Origin: Haberlea rhodopensis
Taxonomy: Eukaryota; Streptophyta; Magnoliopsida; Lamiales; Gesneriaceae
DNA length: 64,000 nt
Assembly: GCA_907163345.1 (NCBI GenBank)
Contig: CAJQUN010000007.1
Coordinates: 4,540,582-4,604,581, forward strand
Direction: 5' to 3'
Part shown: one piece after another, positions 22,560-34,699 of the stretch
How the letters are laid out: each line of letters begins with the position of its first letter
Numbering within the stretch: the stretch's first letter is position 1
Position numbers and translations under genes: made by a program
The notes under the pieces: generated by a model
Seen by the model: only the letters and a program-made list of their open reading frames with translations
What the model was told of the DNA's origin: nothing
The model's database searches: none

Positions 22560-25434
22560 ACATGCACTTACCCCAAAATGAAACTAAACATAATCACATA
22601 CCAGAGAATAGTTCCGGGTAGTGCTGCACCATATGCCGCTCCGTCTCCCACGTAGCCTCCTTGACACCCCTGCAATCCCACTGAACCTTGATCATAGGTA
22701 TCACTTTGTTCCGAAGTCTGCGGTCTACTCGATCCAAAATTCTAACAGGCCGTTCCACATAAGACACATCGGATTCTAACTGAACCTCGGAAGGCTGCAA
22801 CACATGAGATGGATCGGCTCGTACTTCCGCAGCATCGATACATGAAACACATCATGTATACCGGATAAAGAAGGTGGCAGAGCTAGTCGGTAAGCCAAAG
22901 TGCCGATGCGCTGCAAAATCTCATACGGTCCAACATACCTCGGAGACAGTTTTCCGCGCATCCCAAATCGCACAACGCCTCTGAAAGGCGAGATCTTCAA
23001 AAAGACCTTATCTCCCAACTGAAATTCCAACGGTCTCCATCGTTTATTCGCATAAGCTGCCTGTCTGTCCTGGGCTGCTTTCATTTTCTGCCTTATCATC
23101 TTTATCTTCTCTTCCATTTCCCGAATCAACTCCGGTCCTACGACCGATTTGCGATCCAAATCATCCCAACACAAGGGTGATCTACACCGTCTGCCATAAA
23201 GGGCTTCGAAAGGGGCCATCTGAATGCTCGCCTGGTAGCTGTTATTATAAGAGAACTCTACCAAGGCCACTGAATCTTGCCAAGAAACATCGAACTCCAA
23301 TACACAAGCCCTCAACATGTCCTCGAGCGTTTGGATGGTACGCTCGGTCTGGCATTCCGTCTGAGGATGATAAGCAGTGCTCAATCTAACTTCAGTTCCC
23401 AAGGCTGACTGAAGACCCTCCCAAAAATGAGATGTGAATCGTGGATCTCGATCCGACACTATAGAAATGGGGATCCCATGCAATCTCACCACATCTCGAA
23501 TATACAGTTGAGCCATCCTCAAAAAGGTGAAGGTCATGCTATAGGGAATGAAATGAGCTACCTTAGTCAATCGATCCACAATCACCCAAAGAGCATCAAA
23601 ACCTGAAGTTCTCCTCGGTAAATGAGTCACGAAGTCCATGGAAATGTGTTCCCACTTCCACTTCGGTATCTCCAAGCTTTTCAACTCGCCGCCAGGTCTC
23701 TGTCTCTCTGCCTTAACCTGCTGGCAGATCAAGCACCTCTTAACAAAAGCGACGACATCACTCTTCATTCTTTTCCACCAGAACTGATCACGCAGATCTT
23801 TATACATCTTCTTCCCGCCTGGGTGGATGCTAAGTCTGCTACTATGAGCTCGCTCCAAGATCCCTCTACGCAACACCGGTGTACTCGGAACCACCCAACG
23901 GTTACCCAATCTCAAGGATCCGTCATTAGCCACTCTGAATTTCGTTGGCTGACCAAGATGTACTAAAGATAACCATCTCTGAACCTCATCATCTAACTTC
24001 TGAGCTCTCCTGATGTTCTCATAGATATCTGGCTCAGCTAACAAGGTCGATACATGCACAGGTGATGCATCTATGTCGAAATCATAGCCTAGATGGCAAT
24101 AGGAGGTCATCATAGCCGACAAATGGATGACATCCTCAGCAGAACTCCTCACTTTCCGGCTCAAAGCGTCTGCTGTCAAATTAGCTTTTCCGGGATGGTA
24201 CTCAATCTCACAATCATAGTCCTTGAGTAAGTCCATCCACCTTCTCTGCCTCATGTTCAGCTCCGCCTGAGTGAATAAAAACTTGAGGCTCTTGTGATCC
24301 GTGTAAATGGTAAATGAAGTACCATACAAGTAATGTCTCCAAATCTTCAGGGCGAAGATGATACCGCCAATTCCAAGTCATGGACTGGGTATCTAGTCTC
24401 ATGCGGCTTCAACTGCCTCGATGCATAAGCTACCACATGCTTATCTTGCATCAGTACACACCCAAGGCCCTGAAGTGATGCATCGGTATACAAAACAAAT
24501 CTGGAGTTTTCCGTAGGAATCACTAATACTGGCGCCGTCGTCAAACGATGCTTCAACTCCTGGAAGCTCTCCTCACAAGCTTCTGACCAAAGGAATGGTA
24601 CTCCCATCTGGGTCAACCGTGTCAACGGCTTGGCAATCTTCGAAAAACCCTCGACGAAACGTCGGTAATATCTCGCCAAACCAAGAAAGCTCCGTATCTC
24701 AGGTACAGAAGTGGGTGCAGCCCACTCCATCACAGCTTCAATCTTCCTGGGATCCACTAATATCCCGCTAGATATGACATGCCCCAGAAATACTACATTG
24801 CTCAACCAAAATTCACACTTGCTGAGCTTGGCATACAACTGGTGATCTCTGAGAATCTGGAGTACTGTCCTCAAGGGTTTCACATGCTCTTCCTCACTCC
24901 GGGAGTAGATGAGAATGTCCTCGATAAATACAATGACAAACTGATTAAGATACGGCTGAAACACTCTGTTCATCAGACTCATAAAGACCGCTGGAGCATT
25001 CGTCACGCCGAACGGCATCACTAGGAACTCATAGTGTCCATAAAGAGTCCGAAATGCCGTCTTCTGCACATCTTCCTCCCTGACTCGAATCTGATGGTAC
25101 CCAGATCTCAAATCAATCTTGCTATATAACCTGGTACCCTGTAATTGATCAAACAAGTCATCAATCCTTGGGAGAGGATACTTGTTCTTCACTGTGGCTT
25201 TATTAAGTTGCCGGTAATCGATGCACAACCGCATCGAGCCATCCTTCTTTTCTACAAAAGAACCTGTGCGCCCCATGGCGATACGCTCGGGCGTATATAT
25301 CCCTTATCAAGGAGGTCCTGCAACTGCTCCTTCAACTCTCTTAACTCTGCCGGTGCCATCCCGTAAGGTGCACGAGAGATAGCGGATGTCCCCGGTAATA
25401 ACTCAATCCCAAACTTGACTTCTCTAGCCGGTGG
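22560..25434 (-). pseudogene. pol: Unit A pol, 3' part (RT to chromodomain)
   Basis: Minus strand. RT lies at 24700-25276, RNase H at 24150-24600, integrase at about 22990-24000 and the chromodomain at 22600-22800. RT reads FIEDIL, so the first catalytic aspartate is glutamate (about 24911-24925). Integrase keeps the HHCC finger (CLICQQVK), but the PQTDGQTE block is PQTECQTE. Frames break near 25262, 24360 and 22800. The chromodomain frame (RPVRILDR to ATWETE) is readable. The 5' part of pol is displaced to 28074 by a solo LTR. Confidence 0.9.
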
Positions 25435-26403
25435 TGTAAGGACCCCAAGCCCTTAACCCTTAATTAGTGTATTAACCACTATGTGTGGCACATGCTTTCA
25501 TTAAAAGCCAATCGGGAAGCTCAGATGATACTTTACCATTGAATGGCAACTACAAAATTTCTTTAATATACAACATTAAGATCATCTCTACCCACAATTA
25601 GACTCACATGATCGCCCTTTACCACCCCTTGGTGCCCTTTTGCATTGTTGGTTTTTATAAAAATTTGGGCAGAGTCTCCCCATAAATAGAGCTATCCCAA
25701 AACACAAGCACATCACATCATATAATTCCCGGCCAGGGAATACACAATACTCAACAGAATATAAAACACAAAGTAAATTCCCAGCCAGGGAAGACACCAC
25801 ACACATAACGACACAAATGGGTCTCAACACCCACACAATACACCCATGAACTCTCATATCATTAGCAATTCTACTCTTAATTGCATGAAACATAGAATGA
25901 AAGAGAGAAAGGCTCATGCCTTTATATACAACACATATACAAGCATAACCGTGCTCACATGCGAGCATCATAAATGTGTATATAAACCTCGGGTGCATAT
26001 GAGTACTCTATACGATACCGTGCTCCATCAAGCCCTGGTACCATGATCCTGTGAGTACATCCAATCAACAGCTCGAGCCCAGCTCCATAGCCATCGATGC
26101 ACCTGTTCACCTGCCCCAACAGAGACAGCCCCCAACGGGGTGAGCATACCAATACACAAAATCTCATAATCACAATAATGAAATTCATAATTTACAACAC
26201 AAGTAAATATTAATGAATTTAAATGATACTCCCTGGATGGCAACATCCTCATCCGGGATTCCGTGTACTGTCCATGTTCTCACAATCATCAAACTCATCA
26301 AATCTCATAAATCAGTAAATCAACACATTGATTTAACTCATAGCATGCCTGATTCTCAAGTATCAATAATTAATGATTCCAAATTCATTATACATGCAAA
26401 CAT

Positions 26404-26640
26404 AGATATCTCGATATCTAACACTGATTTTCAACTTTGCTACCACTCACAGATAGCTCAAATGCCTAGCATTTATTTTACAAATTCTCTATTTCACTTA
26501 GACATCTCACATGTCTCCTAACGAAGACATCTCACATGTCTCATCACGAATACATGATCCCACGATCATTCTCAGGCATCTCAAATGCCCTACCCTTTAT
26601 TTTACAAATTCTCATTTATACTTAGACATCTCACATGTCT
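26404..26640. repeat. Mini-hairpin cluster in S-family LTR (S1)
   Basis: Perfect stems with short, similar loops: AGATAT-CTCG-ATATCT (26404), AAATGC-CTA-GCATTT (26460), AGACAT-CTCAC-ATGTCT (26500, 26525, 26624), ATGATC-CCAC-GATCAT (26554) and GGCAT-CTCAA-ATGCC (26575). S2 and S3 have the same set with changes. Confidence 0.8.
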
Positions 26641-26847
26641 TACAATAGTCACATAAACCCAGTACCCCATACCTCTTATAAGGTCATACTACTCTAGTGT
26701 TACGCACACTTGTGGCAGTGATATCAAGACTAGGTCGTTCCATAGTCATATCGACACATACATATATATATAACCATACCCACAACCATCTAATGCAATT
26801 ACAACACATTACGCATTTCACAATTGCTATCACACAAAGTAATGCTC

Positions 26848-26862
26848 GTACGTCGCACGTAC
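26848..26862 (-). other. GTACGT/ACGTAC inverted repeat (S1)
   Basis: GTACGT-CGC-ACGTAC; element sense reads TTAAG|GTACGT. The same site is at 32153-32167 in S2 and 52267-52281 in S3. Confidence 0.5.
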
Positions 26863-27735
26863 CTTAATCTCCGAAGTTCGAGCCAAACCTTGCTCGAGTT
26901 CCATGCTCCGAGGAACGATGTGCTAACACGATAATTTAATTCACAATTAATTACGAACATGCAACTCATGCTCAAGCACACCCATAACCCTCAAAAAATA
27001 TTGTCAACACAAGACAATAACCAATATCGAAAATTGCTCAAGAATTCCCCACAAATTTCGAATCTTAACAACACAAATCCAACCCAAATAATTACCATAA
27101 TTCATCTAAAACATGAATTAATCAATTAACAACGAAAATCATCAACCCCAAGTCAAAATCCCCAATTTTCGATTCAAGCCCTAACTTCGAATCCAATTCC
27201 TCAATTTCGAACACAATCAAGCATCATAATGCATCAACAACATGAATTAATCAATCCATAACAAGAATCATCACTCCTTGTCAAAAGTCCCAATTTTTCG
27301 AACCCTAAATCACAAAAATCGAGTTGAAATTCGAACCAAATGCAACAAATATTTTCGAACTAAAAAGTCTGGAATCATCGACTCAAAAACATCACAAAAA
27401 CGCCCCAAAACACAGGAAGAAAAGCCCCAAAAATCGTACCAAAATCGGGCCACAAAATCGGACAGAAACCAGTGACGAACCCTAGCGCTTTCTGCAGAAA
27501 TTCGAGCTCGATTCTCGACGAAACTTCGAATTGTTGGTATGTTTAGAAGCGCCTGGAAGAGACGATCACGGCGGCGGGTCGGACGCGCCGAACGGCGGCC
27601 GGACGGCGGCGGGCGGAGGCCTTTTCTGCGCGGTGATCAAAGGGGATCGGGAATGGGTGTTGGCGCGGGGAGAGAGAAAGCGACGAGAATGGTGGGGAAA
27701 ATGGTTCCAATAATTAAAATCTCGGGTTCAACTGG

Positions 27736-27743
27736 TATTTATA
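27736..27743 (-). promoter_or_regulatory. TATA box of S-family LTR (S1)
   Basis: Minus strand TATAAATA in the context GCTATAAATACC, kept in all three S LTRs. Transcription would run toward lower coordinates through the GC-rich stretch. Confidence 0.6.
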
Positions 27744-28073
27744 GCAAAAATACCCCGAAATACTAATATCCCCACAAATACATCATGATTCATTAAAAAT
27801 CATCTGTTTTCGAAAGTTCTCTCTCTAACTCAAAAATCCCCTACCGGTGCCCACACACAGCACCCGAGATTCTGAGTCACACTAAAAACCCAACTCACAG
27901 GTTTTCACCGAAATGAGAATACGATCTCAACCTCGGGATCCAACGATCCCAACTACTCAAATAGACGAGCCCAGAAGGCCCAACACCTCGATTAAACTCC
28001 AAATCGCCACGTAAAACAACTTTACGGGTTATTAACACTCCGGGATTAACATCCATAATTTCTGGTCATCACA

Positions 28074-28765
28074 GGTGGGAATCCTGGGATCTCCTCTGGG
28101 AATACATCAGCAAATTCTGCTACCACTGTTACATCCTCAACTCTCAATTCTTTATTCTTCCCAGAGGTGTCCACGGCATAGATGAGATAGCCCATGTGGC
28201 CACGTTCCAACAATTGAGTCATCTTGATTGCTGAAATCAACGGAATCTTTGCACGAGAACCGTTGCCATAAAAAGTCCACTGTATTCCCGAATCAGGTCT
28301 GAACCTTACTGTTTTCTGCCGACAATCTACCACTGCCTGATATTTGTTCAGAATATCAATACCCACAATGCAGTCGAAGTCTGACATGCCTAACACAATC
28401 AAGTCTGTCTTCAACTCGTTGCCCTCAAAATAAATGAGGCAGTCTGCCATAAACTGATCGGCAACAACATTTCTTCCGGTGGGTGTCGAGACCATGAGAG
28501 GCGTGGGTAAAGAAGACGTGCGCATATGGTGTCTCTCAACAAAGCCAACAGACACAAAAGAGTGGGAGGCACCTGTATCTATCAAAATAAAAGCAGGGTA
28601 CGTAAATAAATGACACGTACCGGCGATCACCTCCTCCGGGGCTGCCTGGGCCTGCTCTCTAGTCAGCGCATACACCTGTCCCTGGGACGGTCCCATTGTC
28701 TGACCTCCCGATGGTCGAGGCACAAACTGCTGTCTCTGGTGCACAGTCCTGTCATCAAATCTCGG
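28074..28765 (-). pseudogene. pol: Unit A pol, protease part
   Basis: Minus-strand protease with LIDTGASHSF near 28560-28590 and the GIDILN block. It is cut off at 28074 by solo LTR S1; the few codons after it come from the LTR. Upstream it is out of frame with gag because of a lost base near 28761-28770 (CTCGGCTGTTTCCC where element 5 has CTCGGCCTGTTGCCC). The same lesion is in unit C. Confidence 0.88.
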
Positions 28766-29763
28766 CTGTTTCCCTGAAACTCTGACTGTCCTCCCCGAGT
28801 GGGGCAATACCGAGAGATGAGGCCCATCTTGCCACAACTATAACAGGCAGGGCACTTACTCGAAGAATGTGGCCCTCCACCATTGTCGCGCCTTAACTCC
28901 CCCGATCTATTTCCCTGCGTAGGCCCTCGGTTGGCTGACCAATTGTTCTTCTTGATCTCTTGCTTCTGACCATAAGATTTCTTCCCACTGAACCGTGAGG
29001 ATGAAGAGGCACCACGAGGTTTAAATGGCTCTCCTCGGGGCCTCAAGCTATCAGTAGCTTGCCTCTGTTGTGGCACTTGTGGGGGTATAGCACTAGGATA
29101 GGCTCCAACTCCAATCTCCGCAAGCTCTGCTCTCGTGAGAGCATCGTCAAAGGAAGTGGGGTTATTGGTGATAACCCGGTCAAAAAGCTCCGGTCGCAAC
29201 CCCTTCATAAAGTTCCTCATCTTTGCATGTCCACTGGTGGCAATGTGTGGAACATACCTCAGCAACGAGGAATAATGCATGGCATAGTCTGACACTGACA
29301 TGTTCCCTTGTTTCAAGCTTGCAAACTCGTCTTCCTTCGTCTGTCTCGCCGCCGCAGAGAAGGACCGGTTCAGAAACCGGGTTCTGAAGAGCGTCCAATC
29401 GATCACTGCACCCTGTGCTCTCAGTTCCATTACCGTGCTCCTCCACCACATGGAAGGTTTCTTTGCCAACTGGAACTCCGCCAGCCTCAGCCATGCTGTA
29501 ACAGCACAAGGAGCCGATACAAATATCTGTTCAAGCCTTTCTAGCCACTCCTCAGCCTCCTCTCCTGATTCTGTCCCCTCAAACCGGGGCGGGTGGTAAG
29601 ACAGAAACTGAATCAAGCTGATCTCACCAGGTAGTAATAACTGAGCCACTGGTTCCATGCCTACAGCTGGTGGAGGTAGAGGGTTTGCCTGACCAATGCT
29701 AGCGTTCACGCTCCCAACATCACCAACCTCTTCATTAAGGTTCCCCACGTTCATAACAGCCAT
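28766..29763 (-). pseudogene. gag: Unit A gag
   Basis: Starts at ATG 29763 (MAVMNVGNLNEE), one base after CAG. It has a full capsid region with FEGTESGEEAEEWLERLEQ and a gag C-terminus. The first zinc knuckle has lost its first cysteine (RDNGGGPHSSSKC), and the second reads CYSCGKMGLISRYC, in which the histidine is replaced by leucine. RNA binding is probably lost. It runs out of frame with protease at the shared deletion. Confidence 0.88.
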
Positions 29764-29960
29764 GCTGTAACACAAAGGTTAACAACAATTCCAAAATAAT
29801 ATATATGTTATGCCGTTAGATAACAGGAATGATAATAAGCATGTTAGTATAACAGTATATACAACAATATGCATCACATGCATAAACATGCTTCAAATGT
29901 AAGCACCTAGCCAATCCTGCTAAGGCTACCCTTCACTCGTTCCCGGAATCTCTAACCACT

Positions 29961-29972
29961 GCTCTGATACCA
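29961..29972 (-). other. Primer-binding site (unit A)
   Basis: TGGTATCAGAGC on the minus strand, four bases from LTR B. Confidence 0.9.
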
Positions 29973-30809
29973 CTAATGTAAGGACCCTAGTTCCTTAAGT
30001 GCGGATTAAGGGCATAATTAGAGCTAATATAAATTATCAGAGTAAAAATAATCGTGTTGAGACTATGAGCCTTAAGAGTTACATGCCAAATCAAGGACTA
30101 TCAATGGATTAATTACATTTCCAAATCAAAATGAATGTTATCAACTATAGTTTTACACTACTCCTAGAGTAGACACTATAGAAAAGTAATCCTGTCCTTC
30201 TTTTCCCAAAAGTGTTCGTCTCAAGCTCACGGCCTCAACCCGCCTTAGCCCTTCTTATCATGCCAAAAGTTTACCTACAAGGACAACCCCCAAACATGAG
30301 CATTAATATCATTCATATTCAACACAATATGAATATAAGGCATAAATGCATAAATCACAATAAAACACTTCCTGTTTTTCCCATGCATTTAAACGCTTCC
30401 AGTTTGGTTGTCCGTGTACCATAACTCATGAGTATAATCAATAGATTATTTAATGGTCTATACATGTCATGACATAATACCATTTCATCATTACCAAATA
30501 CCAATCATCAATCCCTAGTCTGTTCATCACAATGTATTTTAATGCCCCTCGCTCATTTACATATAGGCGGCATAGAATAACTCACTTCAATGGACATGCG
30601 ACGCTCCCACCCCTCGCTTCACATTGAGCGGCAAATATTCTTTCCTCGCCCTATATGATAACCACGCTCAAATGTGACATGCGGCGCTCCCACCCCTCGC
30701 TTCACATTTAGCGGCAACAATTCAAATAGCGGCAAGCATTAAAATCATCAAGGGATGACCACGACTCATGGGATGTGCACCAATAACCATCATATGCATA
30801 TACAATCAT

Positions 30810-33402
30810 TGTAAGGACCCCTTAGCCCTTAACCCTTGATTAGTGTATTAACCACTATGTGTGGCACATGCTTTCAATAAAAAGTCAATCGGGAAGCTCA
30901 GATGATACTTTACCATTGAATGGCAATTACAAAATTTTTCTTTAATACTCAATGTTATAAGATCATCAGCCTAACAACAAATAGACTCATAAAGTTCGCC
31001 CATTACCATCCCCTTTGTGCCACTTTTTTTCATTGTGGACTTTTATAAAAAATTTGGGCAGAGTCTCCCCATAAATAGAGCTATCCCGAAATAAAAGCAC
31101 AACACATAACATAATTCTCAGCCATCGAAAACATAATACTCATCAGAATACAGCAATACCAAGTAAATTCCCAGCCAGGGAAGACACATATGACAACAAA
31201 AGTGGGTTTCAACACCCACATAATACACCAATGACTCTCATATCATTAGCAATTCTACCCTTAATTGCATGCAACATAGAATGAAAGAGAGAAAGGCTCA
31301 TGCCTTTATATACAACCCATATACAAGTATAACCGTGCTCACATGCGAGCATCATGAATGTGTATATAACCCTCAGGTGTATATAAGTACTCTATACGGT
31401 ACCGTGCTCCATCAAGCCCTGGTACCACGATCCTGGGAGTACATCCAATCAACAGCTCGAGCTCAGCTCCACAGCCATCGATGTACCTGTTCACCTGCCC
31501 CAACAGAGACAGCCCCCAACGGGGTGAGCATACCAATACACAAAATCCCATAATCACAATAATGAAATTCATAATTTACAACAAAAGTAAATACTAATGA
31601 ATTTTAAATGATACTCCCTGGATGGCAACGTCCTCATCCGGGATTCCGTGTACTGTCCCTGTTTTCACAATCATCAAACTCATCAAATCTCAAAAATCAG
31701 TAAATCAACACATTGATTTAACTCATCGCATGCCTAATTCTCGAGTATCAATAGATAGTGATTTCAAATTCATTATACATGCAAATATAGATATCTCAAT
31801 ATCTAATACTGATTTCACAACCTCACTATCAATCACAGATAGCTCAAATGCCTAGCATTTATTTTACCAATTCTCCATTATCCTTAGACATCTCAAATAT
31901 CTTATAATGAATACATGATTCCACGATCATTCTCAGGCATCTCAATGCCCTACATTGGTCATATACATCCAGTACCCCATATACCTTGTAAGAGTTATCC
32001 TACTCTAGTGTCACGCACGCTTGTGGCGGTGATATCAAGATTTGGTCGTCCCTTGGCTATATCAACATATATATATAACCATACGCACAATTATTCAATG
32101 CAATCAAAATACATTATGCATTTCACAAATGCTCTCATATAAAGAAATGCTCGTACGTCGCACGTACCTTAAATCTCCGAAGTCCGAGCCAAAACTTGCT
32201 CGAGTTCCATGCCCCGAGGAACGATGTGCTAACACGATAAATAATTCACAATTATTTACGAACATGCAACCCATGCTCAAGCGCACCCATAACCCTCAGA
32301 AAAATTGTCAACACACGACAATTAATCATTTAAAGAACCCGGGGCAGGGCACATGCAGGGAGGGAAAACGAAGGAGACAATATCAAAAATTGCTCAAGAA
32401 CTCCCCATAAATTTTCGAACCTTCACATCACAAATCGAACCCAATTATGCACCATAATTCATCTAAAACATGAATTAATCTATCAATAACAAGAATCACC
32501 ACCCCCCTGCCAAAACACCCAAATTCGAACCCTAACCCCACGCAAGCAGCGTTAAATTCGAACCATAATGCATCACCAAAGAGACTCAAAAGCTGAACCA
32601 TGTGAAGCATAAGAATTTATCCAAAAAACAGCAAGATTTTCGAAAAACAGAACACCAAAATTCAAACCAATGGCAACAAATTTTTGAACCACAAAGTATG
32701 AAATTTTTGGCCCAATTAACAGCATAAAACGCCCCAAAAACGCCTGAAGAAAAGCCCCAAAAACGTACCAAAAATCGAGCTCCAAATCGGACAGATTTGA
32801 ATTTTCGAACCCTTGCGCTTTTCTGGCAAATCCGAACGCGATTCTCGACGAAACTTCAAATTACAGGTGGGAAAAGCTGCGCCTCGGAGAGTCGAAGCCA
32901 ACGGTGGGTCGGACGCGCCGGATGGCGGCCGGACGGCGGCGGGCGCTGCGCTTGAAGCGGCGAGGGTCGAGGGAGATCGGGGAGGGCAGACGGGAAAGGG
33001 AAGAGAGAGACGGGTGAGGTGCTGAAAAAGGCTTCCAATAATTAAAATCTTGGGTTCAACTGGTATTTATAGCAAAAATACCCCGAAATACTAATTGCCC
33101 CACAAATACATCATGATTCATTAAAAATCATCTGTTTTCAAAAATTCTCTCTCTAACTCCAAAACCCCCTACCGGTGCCCACACAAAGCACCCCAGATCC
33201 CGAGTCACACTAAAAACCCAACTCTTAGGTTTTTCACCCAAATGAGAATACAATCTCAACCTCGGGATCCAACGATCCCAACTACCCAAAAAGACGAGCC
33301 CGAAAGGCCCAACACCGCGATTAAACTCCAAATCGCCACCTAAAACAACCTTAGGGGTCATTAATACTCCGGGATTACCATCTATAATCCCTGGTCCTCA
33401 CA
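30810..33402 (-). mobile_element. Solo LTR S2, nested in LTR B
   Basis: Flanked by ATCAT (30805-30809 and 33403-33407). Removing it restores ACAATCATCATGCATAA, as in the other LTRs. It belongs to the same family as S1, with a 50-base stretch at about 32338-32383 (CCCGGGGCAGGGCA) that S1 lacks and S3 has. Confidence 0.95.
33064..33071 (-). promoter_or_regulatory. TATA box of S-family LTR (S2)
   Basis: TATAAATA on the minus strand, in the same context as in S1. Confidence 0.6.
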
Positions 33403-33687
33403 ATCATCATGCATAATTCGACATGAATTTGCATCCACAATGCATAATCTCATATATACTCGCATCCACAATGCATAAACAATGAGTATATTAGATACAT
33501 GTACCGTTGGGTGCTCGTACGTCTTCTACGTACCTTTCCAAAAGTGGAATTGATATGGCTTCACTTCCTTGGTTGCGTCGCTACCTAGGATGGTTCTACA
33601 CAATCACACAACCCCATATTAGAAGCCAAATAATAGTCAAATACCAAAAATTCGTCAAAAGAATTCATTTGCCAAAATTTCACTGCT

Positions 33688-33898
33688 GGCGATCGATCGC
33701 TTCGCTGAGGCGATCGATCGCCTCAAATTATGCTTCGCAGCGATCGATCGCGCCAAACATGGCGATTGATCGCCTACCTCATATTTTGACGCTGCCCCTC
33801 GGCGATCGATCGCGCCATTTCAGGCGATCGATCGCCTACTCTGTGATTTTGGTACTGCCCATTGGCGATCGGTCGCCTCATTTCAGGCGGTCGATCGC
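33688..33898. repeat. CGATCGAT palindrome array (LTR B)
   Basis: Starts at 33690, 33711, 33741, 33763 (CGATTGAT), 33803, 33825, 33866 and 33888. Spacings are 21, 30, 22, 40, 22, 41 and 22, the same as LTR A. Confidence 0.95.
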
Positions 33899-34643
33899 CT
33901 AGTACAGACTCGCAATTTTCCACCATTAATGCACACCAAAACCTTCCCAACTCATACCATTATTCCTCCCACCAACCCAACAACATGTTAACACAATAAA
34001 TCAACAAAATACAGCTCAAGCAACACAAAAATCCAACACCCAACCAAAAAGATACAAATCCAAAATAACCCATTTCCAAAACCCCTTAAAACTATTTCAA
34101 ATCCAATCCAAACATAACAAAAATAACATGGAGGCATCCATACCTCTTGGGGACTTCAAATCTCCCAATAAACTCCACAAATCAAACTTTTGGAAGAATT
34201 TCTCCCCACCTTTTTGCACAAAAACGAAAATGAGGAGAAGGAAGGGTTTGGGAGGTGAAATTTGGGAAAGTTAAAAAGTGAAGGTATAAAGGGGAATTGG
34301 GGTATAAGTGGGTTGGGTTTAATCTAAATTACACCCCACAATTCCATGGTGTATAAAACACCCCAACATGATATTTTAAAAGGCATTTTACCATGATGCA
34401 CCACAATCTCAAATAAATGCATGTTCACCAATAAATGACTACCAACACATGTAAGTCATTAAAACACCCAATTATCCAACATGCATCCCATGCACCCCGA
34501 AATGCATTCCTGGTCACGCCTACCATGTGACTAAGCATTTCAACATGATTAATAAATCCAGCACATAATTAATTACCACCATAATTAATCATATAAACAC
34601 AATTAATGTCCAAAACGCAATCAATTATTTCGAGGATATCACA

Positions 34644-34656
34644 ATACTCCCCTACT
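34644..34656 (-). other. Polypurine tract (unit C)
   Basis: AGTAGGGGAGTAT on the minus strand, adjoining LTR B. Confidence 0.85.
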
Positions 34657-34699
34657 TATAAGATTTCGTCCTCGATATCACATGCACTTACCCCAAAAT

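Larger units (their letters stand above)
25435..28073 (-). mobile_element. Solo LTR S1 of a second gypsy family, nested in unit A pol
   Basis: TGTAAGGACCCC to TCATCACA in plus reading, flanked by GGTGG on both sides (25430-25434 and 28074-28078). Removing it restores the GGTGGGAATCC sequence seen in unit C at 37555-37565. No internal region remains, so LTR-LTR recombination has removed the body. By its ends its sense is minus. It has a TATA box, a GC-rich untranslated stretch (about 27560-27640), a set of mini-hairpins and the GTACGT-CGC-ACGTAC repeat, but no CGATCGAT array. Confidence 0.95.
29977..34643 (-). repeat. LTR B, shared by units A and C, interrupted by S2
   Basis: The two parts, 29977-30809 and 33403-34643, form one LTR once solo LTR S2 is removed. 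It is at once the 5' LTR of unit A (PBS at 29961) and the 3' LTR of unit C (PPT at 34644). This arrangement is the mark of a tandem array. The CGATCGAT array is at 33688-33898 and the GTACGT inverted repeat at 33517-33533. Confidence 0.93.

Noticed and set aside
27531..27766. GC-rich open frames as a host first exon (also at 32813 and 52880)
   Set aside because: The stretch lies in the solo LTR just downstream of its TATA box, repeats in all three copies with frame-breaking changes, and is best read as LTR untranslated sequence.
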